From Serripes groenlandicus (Eukaryota > Mollusca > Bivalvia > Cardiida > Cardiidae): a DNA stretch of 64,000 nt. This document shows, piece by piece, positions 22,837 through 34,626 of this stretch. The stretch covers positions 107,955,536-108,019,535 of the forward strand of contig JASEVX010000001.1 of the NCBI GenBank assembly GCA_031761405.1, written 5' to 3'. Every line of letters begins with the position of its first letter. Position 1 is the first letter of the stretch. The notes beneath the pieces were generated by a model that saw only the letters and a list, made by a program, of their open reading frames with translations, had not been told where the DNA came from and did not search any database. The translations under genes and the position numbers were made by a program.

Positions 22837-22984
22837 AAGGTTACCATAGCCTATAATTATCAGATTGACAAATGACTTGTACAATATTTATCTGATGTTT
22901 TTCTAATAGGTTCACCATTATTATCAACTCAAAAAGATTCACAATATTGCAACAGTCTTCTTTTCCACTTAGATTGTAGATTGT

Positions 22985-23270
22985 TAGGCCATTGGTGGAA
23001 GACGAATGACACCTTGGCATTGACTTTTGTCATACATCAGAAAGACTGTTGACAGAGCTGTGCTTTGAATTCACAACCCCTGGATTAACAGCCTGCATTG
23101 CTAGCGACATAGCATCCGCCGCTCTGTGAATGTATGAACGGTAATGGTTGAGACAATGTAACACTGGACAAGTATTTAAGTGTTTCTCCCAACAGAATGT
23201 CACTAAGAGAAACAACCCGGCTAACATGTCTACATCCATTGATTTATCGGAACAGCATCTGACCAACAAA
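22985..23270 (-). mobile_element. tRNA-derived SINE, partial
   Basis: On the minus strand a tRNA-like head ('ggcggatgctatgtcgctag', 'ggggttgtgaattcaaagc') is followed by 'ggtgtcattcgtcttccacc', shared with the SINE at 8855-9130. The 3' tail is not preserved. Confidence 0.55.
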
Positions 23271-23388
23271 CCAAAATGTAATTATCCTCAATTTCTAGTG
23301 CAATAGCCATAACCACACTTTACACCAAGCGTAGATGTGATGCAGCACACTATCCAGCCATTTCCGGATGCGTAATTTGTGTTTGCTT

Positions 23389-23556
23389 TTAACCCTTTTC
23401 CACATGCATCCTGTTTGCAGAAGATAACATTTAGGCAAAAATATGGAAACTTCCTATGAAAGTAAAAATATTGAATAAAGATAAAAATCCATGTTGCTAA
23501 TTATTAGACATCTACTGTAGATGCTTCAAAATGCAACAGCAAGTGGGAAAGGGTCA
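23389..23556 (-). mobile_element. TTAA-hairpin MITE, hairpin lost
   Basis: TTAACCCTTTTCCACATG start and 'gcaagtgggaaagggtcaa' end; middle rearranged. Confidence 0.6.
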
Positions 23557-23734
23557 AACATTTTGTGCCAACAGTTATATCGTAGTAAAACATATATCTA
23601 CTTGAACTTGTGCCTTTAAATTTCCTTAAAAGTGAAACAGGTTTTTTAGCTGATATAGTAACATCCAAGCTATAATGGTCATTTAATGTCATTTCATAAA
23701 ACTTATTGCATTTATAAGCTTATTTATTATGTCT

Positions 23735-23963
23735 TTAGTTCTTTCCCTCATATAAACGCTTTCGGACGCCTCTGCAGAAGACGGTTTTTTGAAACATAGT
23801 GACAAAAGAAGAAATTGCACAAAACGTGCAATTTCTCCTTTTGCCACAATGTTTTCCACTTTTAGTCATAGGTTATCCATTCAATTATGGAGATTTTCTA
23901 TGTTTTGACAAAATACGTTCAATGTCGTCTTATGAAGAAATGTCGTATGAGGGAAAGGGTTAA
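23735..23963 (+). mobile_element. TTAA-hairpin MITE, intact, CAC/GTG tip
   Basis: Left flank TTAG, right TTAA. Near-consensus hairpin. Confidence 0.9.
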
Positions 23964-24231
23964 AGTTCTTTCACTGATATTATAAAGCCAAACTTCATGT
24001 TCAAAATATGAACCATCTGAGCTCGAAAAAATTGTCATGAAAGAAAACAGAATGGATATCCATCATTACGAGTAATTTCAATTGTTGCTACAACATTCAC
24101 CATTAACTCAATGCATTCATATGTCCTGAAAGCCATCAAGATGAGTTAAAGTGCAAAACAATAGAAACCTATCAATATTATATGAAGCAAAGCTGTTGCA
24201 GCCTTATCCAGTAATAACACTTATGAGGTAT

Positions 24232-24453
24232 ATAACCCTTTCCCAAATACAGATGCTTTCTGAAACTGTCAACTTTTTGAAAACATTGAGGCAAAAGGGG
24301 CAGTTACTCATAATGAGCAACCTATTGCCATAATGCAGGGTTAAAACTTTATTCAATAAGTGTTCTTTCATTTATAGTGTTTCAACTTATTTGACTAGAT
24401 GCTTTCAATGTCATCTGCTGCAGATTGTGTGTATGGGGGAGAAAGGGTTTTAG
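24232..24453 (+). mobile_element. TTAA-hairpin MITE, diverged
   Basis: Left ATAACCCTTTCCC, right 'ggagaaagggtttta'. Hairpin arms decayed but 'actcat-a-atgagc' tip survives. Confidence 0.7.
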
Positions 24454-24649
24454 GGGTGTTGTACAAGCAAGATGGGTACTATCATGAGAGCAGTAAATGC
24501 CAAGACAAGATAACACATCAGTATAGTCTCATCATAGCTTTAACTCTCCATACTGCTGTATTATAAACCTAATTACAAATACAATACAATGTCCTTTTTG
24601 ACAAGCGTTTGGAAATGTTTCACAATTTTAATGAAACACAGAAGTACAA

Positions 24650-24732
24650 ATACTCCATATTTTCATTCATAGAGAATTTCCATATTTTTGCTAAGAAGTT
24701 ATCTGCTGCAAAGTTATACTTTGTTGGAAAAG
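24650..24732 (+). mobile_element. TTAA-hairpin MITE right-half fragment
   Basis: 'catagagaatttccatattt' to 'actttgttggaaaag'. Confidence 0.5.
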
Positions 24733-24915
24733 ACACATTTTGATACAACTGCAGTAGACAACTTTTGAAAACTTTGTGACAAAAGGTCAAACAATTTCTC
24801 CATTTGCCAATATGTTTTCAACTTTATTTCATATTCATACTTTCCTTTTCTGTTATTTTTGCATAGATATTTTCAGTTGTCTGCCACAAATTTGTTGCAT
24901 GTGGCAAATGGTTAA
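24733..24915 (+). mobile_element. TTAA-hairpin MITE, hairpin shortened
   Basis: 'ttgtgacaaaaggtcaaacaatttctcc' (in parts): the inner arms are lost. Right end 'catgtggcaaatggttaa'. Confidence 0.6.
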
Positions 24916-25059
24916 AGAGTATTTCATTTTCAGCCTAAGGAAAAAAGGGAGAAACAAGTAATCAGATAAATTTTGCATGGACTGACCAGATAATTGAAGT
25001 GGACATGACACACAGAAAAGACTGGGCATTGTGGGACATGGGTGCTGCTATTAGTAGAT

Positions 25060-25430
25060 GGTATTTTTATTGATATTGATTGCAAAATGATGTGTCATTC
25101 ACGACTGCTTTATTTATAAGCTCACTTTCTATTTTCATATATATGAGCCCTTCCACGAGAAAACCAACATTGTGGACTTTGCATAAAGTGACCTGGGTAA
25201 GCCTATAAGCATGCCGCGAAAGCAAACTGGGGAACCGCTGGACAAACACTTTTCGCCTCCTGTGAATTTTCTGTTTCAGGAATCATTACTCTATTATAAC
25301 CTCTATCATCCTGAAACGGAATGTGTTTGCCTGGATAAGCCTGCGCTGACTGTGCAGTCTGATCTGGGTCGATACATTACGAAGACCATAATGTTTGTTT
25401 TCTCGTGGAAACGCTCACATCATTTATGAC
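25060..25430. repeat. Dispersed repeat, GC-richer than surroundings
   Basis: Words such as 'gcgctgactgtgcagtctga' and 'tctgggtcgatacattacg' resemble a dispersed bivalve repeat I remember. A 72-codon open frame (25211-25429) has no recognisable domain. Confidence 0.4.
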
Positions 25431-25760
25431 TCCTGCATACATGTGCCAATATATTTTACCAAATGCAACATAGAGATAATAACAGGATAAAGCAAAGAGA
25501 GATCAGAGATTGCAAAAGAAGGAACAGTTTCACACTGCTTTCAATAGTTTATCAGTTATATCACATCATATTCTGAGTAAGTTACCAGTACCACTGGTCC
25601 ATTTATCCTGACACCAGCCAGTCAGTTGCCAAGAAGAGCAGCCATTACAACCAAGTCTTTGGTATGACGCGACAAAGGTTCGATCCTGCAACCTCCTGCA
25701 CCCAAGGGGCACGCTCGATCACAGCAATACAGAGGCAGTACAATCCCAAGGTCAATCCCT

Positions 25761-25990
25761 TTAACCCTTTCCCTCATACGACAATTCTGCAGCAGACGAC
25801 TTTAAACATATGTTGTCAAATAATGGAAAATCTCTATAATTGAATGGATAACCTATGACTAAAAGTGGAAAACATTGTGACAAAAGGAGAAATTGCATGT
25901 TTTGTGCAATTTCTTCTTTTGTTACTATGTTTTCAAAAAGCCGTCTGCTGCAGAGGCGTCAGAAAGCGTCTATATGAGGGAAAGGGTTAA
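25761..25990 (-). mobile_element. TTAA-hairpin MITE, intact
   Basis: 230 bp, TTAA both ends, tip 'gcat-gtttt-gtgc', where the T opposite G would be a wobble pair in RNA. Confidence 0.9.
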
Positions 25991-25996
25991 CTACAA

Positions 25997-26117
25997 AATT
26001 CTTATATTTCCTACATCAAAATATATTAATTGTACAGAATTCTTATATTTCCTACATCAAAATATATTAACTGGACAAAATTCTTATATTTCCTACATCA
26101 AAATATATTTCAACAAC
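25997..26117. repeat. 41-bp tandem repeat, three copies
   Basis: Unit starts 'aattcttatatttcctacat' and continues 'caaaatatatta'; exact 41-bp spacing. It abuts the preceding MITE. Confidence 0.9.
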
Positions 26118-26227
26118 TGCAATTGTGGAGTTGAGTTTATATGGAGTGATTGCAACCAAACTCAAAAGGCAATGTCTTCTTTTTGAAAGTTGGGCGTCTA
26201 CCTCTAGACAAGGGGAAAGACAAGAAA

Positions 26228-26394
26228 GCCCTTTACCCACCAGCAGACACCATCTTCCGCAGATCTATAATGAGCAATTTCTGCTATTGTCACAACTTTA
26301 TTCATGTATAGAGATTTTCCATATGTAACGTATTACCTAGATGTTTTAAATTAATTTATCTGGTGAAAACTGATAATATGTGGAAAAGGTTTAA
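26228..26394 (+). mobile_element. TTAA-hairpin MITE, old
   Basis: Left hairpin arm missing; 'gagcaatttctgctattgtc' and 'gtggaaaaggtttaa' remain. Confidence 0.5.
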
Positions 26395-26771
26395 ATGGAT
26401 TCATTGTAAGCAAAATCGAATGGCAATACCTTCATTTTGAATATTGTATGTCTATAAAGGATGAAGGCAAGTCCTAGAATGACTAGGAATAATCCTATCT
26501 ATCATTTTTGTCCCATATTTGACATTTTTGAGAATCTTATATAGTATAGGTTTAAAAGGTTATGAAAGAACTCTTTGTATTTCAACTTAGGAACACAGAA
26601 AATTGTCTATCAATTCAACCAGGGCTTGATGAAAACAGGAAAGAAGATCTGATAAAGTAATTTCAAAATTGAGACTGACTGTCGAATCAAACAACAAATT
26701 GGAAACAAAAGCAGTCATATCTATGTCTACAAAGGAACTGCCAGTAAGACCCTCAACAAGCCAGGGAGGTT

Positions 26772-26973
26772 TTAACTCTTACCGACAGACAGACCAGTTT
26801 GAAAACAGAGGGGGAAAAGGAGGAATTGCTTACAAAGATAAATTTCTACTTTTTCCACAATATTTTCACCTCTTATCAATAATTCTCCATTCATATGAGA
26901 TTTGTCCATATTTTTGCCTTGATGTTTTGAAAGTGTCTGTTCCGGATTTGCCTGGTAAGTGGGAAAGGGTTAA
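26772..26973 (+). mobile_element. TTAA-hairpin MITE, old
   Basis: TTAA both ends. Diverged hairpin ('gggggaaaaggaggaattgc'). Confidence 0.65.
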
Positions 26974-27272
26974 TAACAGGGACAATTTTCTAAAGAGGAA
27001 TTATTCAGTGGACTTGGAAGTTTTATGAGATGCTTTTTCTGATTAACTCGAGGAAAATATCTCCAGCCAATTTCTGATATAACTCTAGTAGTGATCAAGA
27101 TGTAAGTCAATGACAATAAACTGATGATGTTGCAGATTTTATACCTTTTTCTACAAACTAAAACATACAATATATGACATGCAGGATTCAAAACATTCCT
27201 AACAAAATTATTACAAGTTTGTTGCTCTATTGTTAATTTTTTTCTTTTTCCATGATGAAACAATGTTCTTAT

Positions 27273-27503
27273 CTAACCCTTTCCCACATACAACACATCA
27301 GCAGCAGGCGACTTTGTAAACATCTCCACAAAAAAATGGAAAATCTCTATAAATGAAAGTGTAAATTGCTGGAAAAAGTTGAAAACATTGTAGCAAAAGG
27401 AGAAATTGCTTATTTTGAGCAATTTCTCCTTTTGTCATTATGTTATCATAAGTTAGTCTGCTTCAGAGTCGTCAAAATGTGTATGTATGTGGGAAAGGGT
27501 TAA
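27273..27503 (-). mobile_element. TTAA-hairpin MITE, intact
   Basis: Left CTAA, right TTAA. Tip 'gctt-atttt-gagc'. Well-paired arms. Confidence 0.85.
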
Positions 27504-27563
27504 TAAAGGTAGATTACTACTGTAACTGTGTGGCGATATTTGTCTGTAATACAAGAAGCAAAA

Positions 27564-27772
27564 TCAGCCCTTTCCTCATATAGACGCTTTCTAACACTTC
27601 TGCAGCAGACGACTTTTGAAAACACTGTGATAAAACGAGCAATTTCTCCTTTTGCCAGTGTTTACAACTCTATTCAATTATTACACCAATATTTATAGAG
27701 ATTTTTCACATTTTTGCCAAGTTGTTTTCACATTCGTCTGCTGCAGATTTCCTGTATGTGGGAGAGGGTTAA
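27564..27772 (+). mobile_element. TTAA-hairpin MITE, left hairpin arm shortened
   Basis: 'cactgtgataaaacgagcaatttctcc' (in parts) shows an internal loss. Right end 'gtatgtgggagagggttaa'. Confidence 0.75.
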
Positions 27773-27924
27773 GACTATTATAATACTCTGGGCATAAAAT
27801 GTATATTATTACACTTATAAAAAGCTCATATTGTACCGCCTTGCATTGAAAGTGTATGGTTATTCATATTTAAAGATGCAGTAATATGCAAAAACATTCC
27901 TTGAAACTGTCTGAAGATACATCA

Positions 27925-28970
27925 TTAGTCGCCGGGCAGAAGCCCGCGACTTCTATTTTTAATAGCTTTTCGGAAATCACATGGGAGGGCGGCTTATTAT
28001 TAGAAAGAAACAAATCTAGATGATTTGAACATATTACAATTGTGGTTGTTTACGAACACTAATAAATGACACATCTAAAATGAAATAAATATTCCGATTT
28101 TTTAATGTTTGCAGTTTTTTTTATTTCACTCGCATTTAAGTTTTTTGTCTTATTTACGAAGACAAAAGTGGTCCCTTCAAGACGTGAACCAACACCCCCT
28201 AATGCAGACTCTTATGTGTCATCATTGAGGTCAATTTCGGATTCTCCTTTTAATAGCAATTTTAACTTACTAAATGTTGTTTTCATGTTCAAAGAGATGT
28301 CTTGATTTGTGTAGAATTCATTTAATAATGTTAATCCATGAATATCTAAAGTAGGAACTGTTTCTAAGCTAAATATAGACCCTATTCTGTTGTGTAGATT
28401 CGTGACCTTTAACATCGATTTTCGCGCATGCGCATTTCGATATGAAAAAGCGAGTGATATTATTTTATTTTAGACAAGTACAAGACGAATGTTTGACGCA
28501 AAGCGTCAAAGAGAAGCCGCAATATTTCGTTGTACATGTAGAAATAAGAAAAAAAGAACATTTTTAAATCCACAAACAATAGAACAATTTAAATTGTAGA
28601 CGGTAATGCTGATATATTTCTCCTTTTGAAGACTTTTGTTTTCTTCAAATTACCTCCCTTTAAAGCAATACCAGGATATTTACCTTGTGATTCGAATAAG
28701 ATTGACAAACATTGAAATTATATGAATGAATACTATTATTTAAATAAGTAACAACAGCAAACTTAAATTTAAGCCAAGATAAATGTGTACACATTTCGTT
28801 AATTTTTTATAGATACCCTAATGTATAGGTATGCATATAACATTTATAACCAAATGTTTTCATTTCAACGTTCCTAATGTTTGAATAGACTAAGGAAAGT
28901 CAAGAATACATAAATAAATCAATGCAGTCTTTTCCGGCGACATTGATGCCTTGCATCAACTTTCTCTTGT
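27925..28970. mobile_element. Helitron-like non-autonomous element, copy 1
   Basis: Left end 'ttagtcgccgggc' forms a strong hairpin with 'gcccgcgac' (one bulged base). The right end carries subterminal 'ccggcgac', the reverse of the left end, then the hairpin 'gatgc-ctt-gcatc' and 'aactttctcttgt'. Asymmetric subterminal inverted ends plus terminal hairpins, read in reverse to a CTAA|T end, fit Helitron/Helentron-type elements. Contains the NRF1-like word 'gcgcatgcgc' (28424-28433). Opposed ~66-codon open frames in the middle are conserved in copy 2 but have no recognisable domain. Confidence 0.75.
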
Positions 28971-29026
28971 TATTAGTATTAATGGTTATTTAATCCAATA
29001 GCCCGTATTACAGTAGACTTCTCATC

Positions 29027-29195
29027 CCTTTCCCACTTCAAGACAAACAGTGTAATAATTTGTAGAAGTCAACCTTGAAAACAATGTGGCAAAAACAGAA
29101 ATTGGCCAAAATAAGCATTTACTCCTTTTGCCACAATGTTTTCAATTCTTTTGACACTGTGTTTTCAATGCTAATTGCTGCAGAATTTTTGTTGG
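29027..29195 (+). mobile_element. TTAA-hairpin MITE, diverged, between the Helitron-like copies
   Basis: 'ccctttcccacttcaagac', 'gaaaacaatgtggcaaaaac', 'ctccttttgccacaatgttt' and 'aattgctgcagaattttt'. Confidence 0.65.
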
Positions 29196-29258
29196 TTATA
29201 ATAGTTATCAACTTCAACAGGCTGTATATTAATTAGTCAAGCTTTAATCACTTATTTA

Positions 29259-30286
29259 TTAGTCGCCGGGCAGAAGCCCGCGACTTCTATTTTTAATAGC
29301 TTTTCGGAAATCACATGGGAGGGCGGCTTATTATTAGAAAGAAACAAATCTAGATGATTTGAACATATTACAATTGTGGTTGTTTACGAACACAAATAAA
29401 TGACACATCTAAAATGAAATAAATATTCCGATTTTTTAATGTTTGCAGTTTTTTTTTATTTCACTCGCATTTAAGTTTTTTGTCTTATTTACGAAGACAA
29501 AAGTGGTCCCTTCAAGACGTGAACCAACACCCCCTAATGCAGACTCTTATGTGTCATCATTGAGGTCAATTTCGGATTCTCCTTTTAATAGCAATTTTAA
29601 CTTACTAAATGTTGTTTTCATGTTCAAAGAGATGTCTTGATTTGTGTAGAATTCATTTAATAATGTTAATCCATGAATATCTAAAGTAGGAACTGTTTCT
29701 AAGCTAAATATAGACCCTATTCTGTTGTGTAGTTTCGTGACCTTTAACATCGATTTTCGCGCATGCGCATTTCGATATGAAAAAGCGAGTGATATTATTT
29801 TATTTTAGACAAGTACAAGACGAAAGAGAAGCCGCAATATTTCGTTGTATATGTAGAAATAAGAAAAAAAGAACATTTTTAAATCCACAAACAATAGAAC
29901 AATTTAAACTGTAGACGGTAATGCTGATATATTTCTCCTTTTGAAGACTTTTGTTTTTTCTTCAAATTACCTCCCTTTAAAGCAATACCAGGATATTTAC
30001 CTTGTGATTCGAATAAGATTGACAAACATTGAAATTATATGAATGAATACTATTATTTAAATAAGTAACAACAGCAAAATTAAATTTAAGCCAGATAAAT
30101 GTGTACACATTTCGTTAATTTTTTATAGATACCCTAATGTATAGGTATGTATATAAAATTTATAAGCAAATGTTTTCATTAATACGTTCCTAATGATTGA
30201 ATAGACTAAGGAAAGTCAAGAATACATAAATAAATCAATGCAGTCTTTTCCGGCGACATTGATGCCTTGCATCAACTTTCTCTTGT
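29259..30286. mobile_element. Helitron-like non-autonomous element, copy 2
   Basis: Direct repeat of copy 1, nearly identical over its length. Differences include loss of a 20-nt segment that in copy 1 is a perfect 8-bp-stem hairpin ('tttgacgc-aaa-gcgtcaaa') and a few substitutions. It is followed directly by the right half of a TTAA-hairpin MITE. The NRF1-like word is at 29759-29768. Confidence 0.75.
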
Positions 30287-30380
30287 ACTTTCATTTATAG
30301 CTATTTTCCATTTTCCAAATATTTGCACCAATTTTTTCAAAGTCGTCTGCTGCAGATTTGCTGTATGTGGAAAAAGTTAA
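30287..30380 (+). mobile_element. TTAA-hairpin MITE right half
   Basis: 'caaagtcgtctgctgcagat' and 'gctgtatgtggaaaaagttaa'-type end (split). Its left half is not adjacent; the Helitron-like copy occupies that position. Confidence 0.65.
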
Positions 30381-30727
30381 TTGATATATCATGAGAAAAT
30401 GATGGTGAGTTTATTGAAAAAGTGACAGATTTCTTCTGTTTATATATATCACTTGGTCAGTGTGTCCAGGGTCCACTATGGATGTCATTTCTTGACCACA
30501 GTGATATTAGCCATTAAGAGTGTGATGGACATTAAATAGGCAAAAAGGTTAAATTTATTTGTAAAACATTTGGACTATATCCTAACACTGACAGCTTTAT
30601 TGCATGCCTGTGGTTTATACTTCTTCCCTTCCTTTAGCCATGGTCCTCCTGAATCCGGGGACTATAGATATATTGGTAAACATTCATTCAATCTCTCGTA
30701 ATGGTTTGTTTGTTTGTTTGTTTGAAT

Positions 30728-30854
30728 CGTGTTTTACCCCATTTTCAACAGTATTTCAGTTATATCACTCTGTTTCCATTTGGCACAATGTTTTCAAAAG
30801 TCATCTTCTGTGTAAAATGGGTAAAAATGAGTCTGAAAGTGGCAAAGGGTTATA
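30728..30854 (-). mobile_element. SINE tail fragment fused to MITE right-end fragment
   Basis: 'gttttaccccattttcaaca' and 'gtatttcagttatatcac' match the SINE tail seen at 41535. From 30783 'ggcacaatgttttcaaaagt' to 'gtggcaaagggtta' is MITE. Confidence 0.55.
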
Positions 30855-31149
30855 CCATAACAGGCCATTATTCAGCATGTGTTTGGATTGGAATATCTCT
30901 AAACAACACAAAAGAACGTGCAATAGGACATGTGCAATTCTGCAGACAAACTTTTAAATGACGAAGAAATGATTTAGATCACTGTACTTTGAAATCTGCT
31001 TAGTAATAATGTAATATACAAAGACATTTTTATGACAGTTGGGAAGAATATTTTCTGATAACACTGTTTATATGACATCTTGAACAGTAAATTTTCCTTT
31101 AACGAATTGCGTGTCTACAAAACACAACAAATAGCAGATATTGCATCCT

Positions 31150-31305
31150 TAATCAAAGGTTTCCATTTTGTAGACACAATATTGACGCATCTACAGCAGA
31201 TGACTTTTGAAAACATTGTCACAAAAAGGAGAAAATGCTCATGATGAGCCATTTGTCCTTTTAGCACAATGTATTTAACTAAATTTGATAATTATACAAA
31301 ATTTA
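31150..31305 (+). mobile_element. TTAA-hairpin MITE, right half missing
   Basis: 'ttgacgcatctacagcagat', 'gaaaacattgtcacaaaaag' and 'gctcat-g-atgagc' tip. Confidence 0.6.
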
Positions 31306-31377
31306 CAAATAACAGGAAAGTATATAGAGTATAATATGCGCACAATTAAATCATTAGGAAATCAGTCAATGAATTAG

Positions 31378-31593
31378 TGCACCCTTTCCCTCTTTCTGAT
31401 GCCTCTGCAGCAGACGGCTTTTGAAAACATGGCGACAAAAGTTGAAATTGCTCAAAACCAGCTTCTCCTTTTGTAACCATGTTTTCAACTCTATTCAATT
31501 ATTGTACTTTCATTTAAAGGGAGTTTCCAAATGTTCTTTGGTATGTTTTCAAAGTCCTTTGCTCCAGATTTGTTGTATGACGGAAAGGGTTAA
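31378..31593 (+). mobile_element. TTAA-hairpin MITE, partly deleted tip
   Basis: Left end 'caccctttccctctttctg' shortened. Right end 'gtatgacggaaagggttaa'. Confidence 0.75.
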
Positions 31594-31739
31594 CAAATTT
31601 GCAATCATATTTTGTCTTCAATAATTAACATTAAAATACGCATTATAATGCAGTACTTTCTGCACTGATGCATTCTTAGAATATCATCTGGAGATATAAA
31701 TTACAATTCATAATAAACAAGCAAATTCAGAGAATCATG

Positions 31740-32583
31740 GTCCCCCGCCAGGGTCAAGGTCACAAAAATTGGTATTGATGGAAAGGGGTTGTCACAAGGA
31801 ATACACATGTGAAATATGAAAGCAGTACCTATTGAGGTTCAGAAGTAAGGGCCATAACTCCGTGAAAAATCATCCAACCGGAACGCAAACACGATATGCG
31901 CATCTACACTTGGTGGTGATCCTTCCTATGAAGTTTCATAAAATTCCAAAAAGCGGTTGCAGAGAAATAGCCCGGAAATGAATTTAGTCATACATAGCCT
32001 GATGGTGGAGTAAAGGGCCATAACTCCGTGAAAAATAATCCAACCGGAACGCAAACACGATATGCGCATCTACACTTGGTGGTGATCCTTCCTATAAAGT
32101 TTCATCAAATTCCAAAAAGCGGTTGCAGAGAGATAGCCCGGAAATGAATTAAGTCATACATAGCCGGATGGTGGGGTAAAACCCCGTGAAAAATCATCCA
32201 ACCGGAACGCAAACACGATATGCGCATCTACACTTGGTGGTGATCCTTCCTATGAAGTTTCATAAAATTCCAAAAAGCGGTTGCAGAGAAATAGCCCGGA
32301 AATGAATTTAGTCATACATAGGGGTAAAGGGCCATAACTCGTCAGGGTCAAGGTCACAAGGTCAAAAAAATTGGTATTGATGGAAAGGGGTTGTCACAAG
32401 GAATACACATGTGAAATATGAAAGCAGTACCTATTACGGTTCAGAAGTTATGACCAAGGTTAAAGTTTTTGTGACAGCGTGACTGACGGACAGACTGACG
32501 GACTGACGGACTGACGGACTGACGGACTGACGGACTGACGAATGAGAAATAATAGTCCCCAGCTTTCGCTAAAAGCGGGGGAC
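31740..32583. mobile_element. Short-TIR element with ~170 bp tandem core and (gactgacg)n
   Basis: Perfect 9-bp inverted ends: 'gtcccccgc' at 31740 and 'gcgggggac' ending at 32583. About three core units with 'gggccataactccgtg', 'atccaaccggaacgcaaac', 'gatatgcgcatctacacttg' and 'aaaaagcggttgcagag'. Then a 'gactgacg' microsatellite (about 32478-32540) and a terminal hairpin 'cccc(a)gcttt-cgcta-aaagcgggg'. Same architecture as 3701-4871, in the opposite orientation. Confidence 0.8.
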
Positions 32584-33132
32584 AATAAGGTAGTCAGAAT
32601 TCTTCAAATTGATGGTTTTTTTTTAACAAATATAGAATGCCAAGAAACAGAAATTTATCAAATTTTAACAGCCGAAAACCAGTGCTTTAACTTTTCAAAC
32701 CTAAAACAGAGAGTATGTAATCACCAACAGTCACTTAGTAACATTAAGAAATATTTCGAAACCATCAACAAATTATATGACTCAAACAATCAAATACAAA
32801 AATGAATGAAATAGCTTAAAATTACAAGACTTTTATAATATGTATACAGTTTTACTCTAAAAATCTATGAAGAAATAGGACTAGAATCCAATATCTCTCG
32901 TCCAGGAAATCTTCTCATCGATGGTCCCGTAATACCGCATTTATTGGTTCGGCAAGGCAGACGACAATGTGGAGAACCTCATAAAGTCGCGGCACACAAA
33001 AATCTGACTTTATAATACACACCTCTCAATTTTTCAACATGATAATTATATACTAGAAGTTCCTTGAACTCTGAACTCCGTATAAGGACGAAATCTTTTG
33101 TGACACCAGTAGTTGTTTCGTAACAGCTAATG
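32584..33132. other. No feature recognised
   Basis: An 88-codon open frame starting in the microsatellite (32542) runs to 32805 but is low-complexity and lacks a recognisable motif. Confidence 0.35.
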
Positions 33133-33322
33133 TTAACTTTTTCACATATGCAGACGGGCATATCAGCAGATGACCTTTGAAAACATCATGACAAATGAAG
33201 AAATTCAGGGATTTAATTAACCTTTTGCCACAATATTTCAACTAATTAATACTTTTATTTATTAAGTTTTTCCATATGTTTGCCTTAATGTTTCCAGTTG
33301 TTTGCTGCAGACTACTTGTTAA
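33133..33322 (+). mobile_element. TTAA-hairpin MITE, old
   Basis: Left hairpin arm 'aaacatcatgacaaatgaag' and right-half words survive. Right TTAA is shared with the next copy. Confidence 0.6.
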
Positions 33323-33550
33323 CCCTTTCCCTCATATATAGACGCTTACTGACGCCTCTGCAGCAGACAGCTTTTTGAAAACATAGTGACAAAAGAAGAA
33401 ATTTCTCAAAACAAGCAATTTTTCCTTCTGACACAATGTTTTCCAATTTTAGTCATTGGTTATCTATTCAATTATAGAGATTTTCTATTTTTTTGATAAA
33501 ATATGTTCAAAGTCGTCTGCTGCAGAATTGTCGTATGAGGGAAAGGTTTG
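33319..33550 (+). mobile_element. TTAA-hairpin MITE, intact body
   Basis: TTAACCCTTTCCCTCATA start; right end 'gtatgagggaaaggtttga' has lost TTAA. Tip 'tctc-aaaac-aagc' with mispairs. Confidence 0.85.
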
Positions 33551-33619
33551 AAAGGACCTGTGCATTAATGCACTTACAGTGTCAACTGAGTTGAGTCTCC
33601 ACTGGTTGTAAATAGCTTT

Positions 33620-33722
33620 ATAGTCCTTTTTCTGACATTTTTGATGTCTCTGAAGCAGACGACTTTTTGAAAGAACTTGACAAATTACTCATGATTAGAG
33701 TACAATGTTTTCAATATCATTC
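33620..33722 (+). mobile_element. TTAA-hairpin MITE left fragment
   Basis: 'gatgtctctgaagcagacga' and 'gtacaatgttttcaatatc'. Confidence 0.5.
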
Positions 33723-34251
33723 AGAAAATAAAAAAGGTCTCAAAACCAAATCTCATATCAAGAAAATAGCTACTGGGATACTTTTCCTATGACAGGCCTC
33801 ATAAAATTTCCTCTTCTATAACATTAATAACGAAAACAGACATTTAGACATTTAATAAGAATAAAACATTATGTTTCTGATTCTCAGAGAATTTGGTTTT
33901 CCTCTAGCGGATGATCTATTGCCGATAGATAAACATGGTTATATAACGAAGTCGGATCAATTTGGATTCCATAATCATACACTTATGATTCCTGTACATT
34001 TCCAAATTGCTATGAATGTAAAGTACATAAAATTTACTTTGTAAAAACCTATGGCTGCATGAAGGATTCTCATGAAGGATTCTCACTCAGTCCATTCATG
34101 AAGGTTGACCAAACTTGTTTTGTTTTGTTTTCTGGTTGTTGATGTTTTTTTTTGTTTTTTTTGTTTTTTTTAAATTATTAATTTAAATGCCAAACTGTAG
34201 AGGCAAGTACTCACAAGAAAAGACTCAAATAGACTATTATATGTAGCAACT

Positions 34252-34541
34252 TGACAGTATAGTGTGACATATTCAGATCTACCGACAGTATAGTGTGACA
34301 TATTCAGATATACCGACAGTATATTATGACATATTTAGATATACTGACAGTATATTGTGACATATTCAGATATACCGACAATATAGTGTGACATATTCAG
34401 ATATATTGACAGTATAGTGTGACATATTCAGATATACTGACAGTATAGTGTGACATATTCAGATATACCGACAGTATAGTGTGACATATTCAGATATACT
34501 GACAGGAGTATAGTGTGATATATTCAGATCTACCAATTTTC
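34252..34541. repeat. 31-bp minisatellite, about nine copies
   Basis: Unit 'agtatagtgtgacatattca' followed by 'gatataccgac', with occasional variants (gatctaccga, attgtgacat). Noncoding. Confidence 0.9.
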
Positions 34542-34626
34542 TTTCTTTCTTGTAAAATAAACAGTAAGTCTAATTAATATATTGATACATTTCAGTTTTA
34601 TAGCTATGGATATAATACTAGGAATT

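Noticed and set aside
25211..25429. 72-codon ORF as a gene
   Set aside because: Lies in what looks like a dispersed repeat; no domain recognised.
26669..27028. 119-codon ORF
   Set aside because: Runs through an old MITE copy; frame is fortuitous.
28105..28415. Opposed 66-67 codon ORFs conserved in both Helitron-like copies
   Set aside because: Conservation reflects recent duplication of the whole element; no Rep or helicase motif visible.
34252..34541. Possible operator or binding-site array
   Set aside because: A simple 31-bp minisatellite with drift; nothing ties it to a gene.
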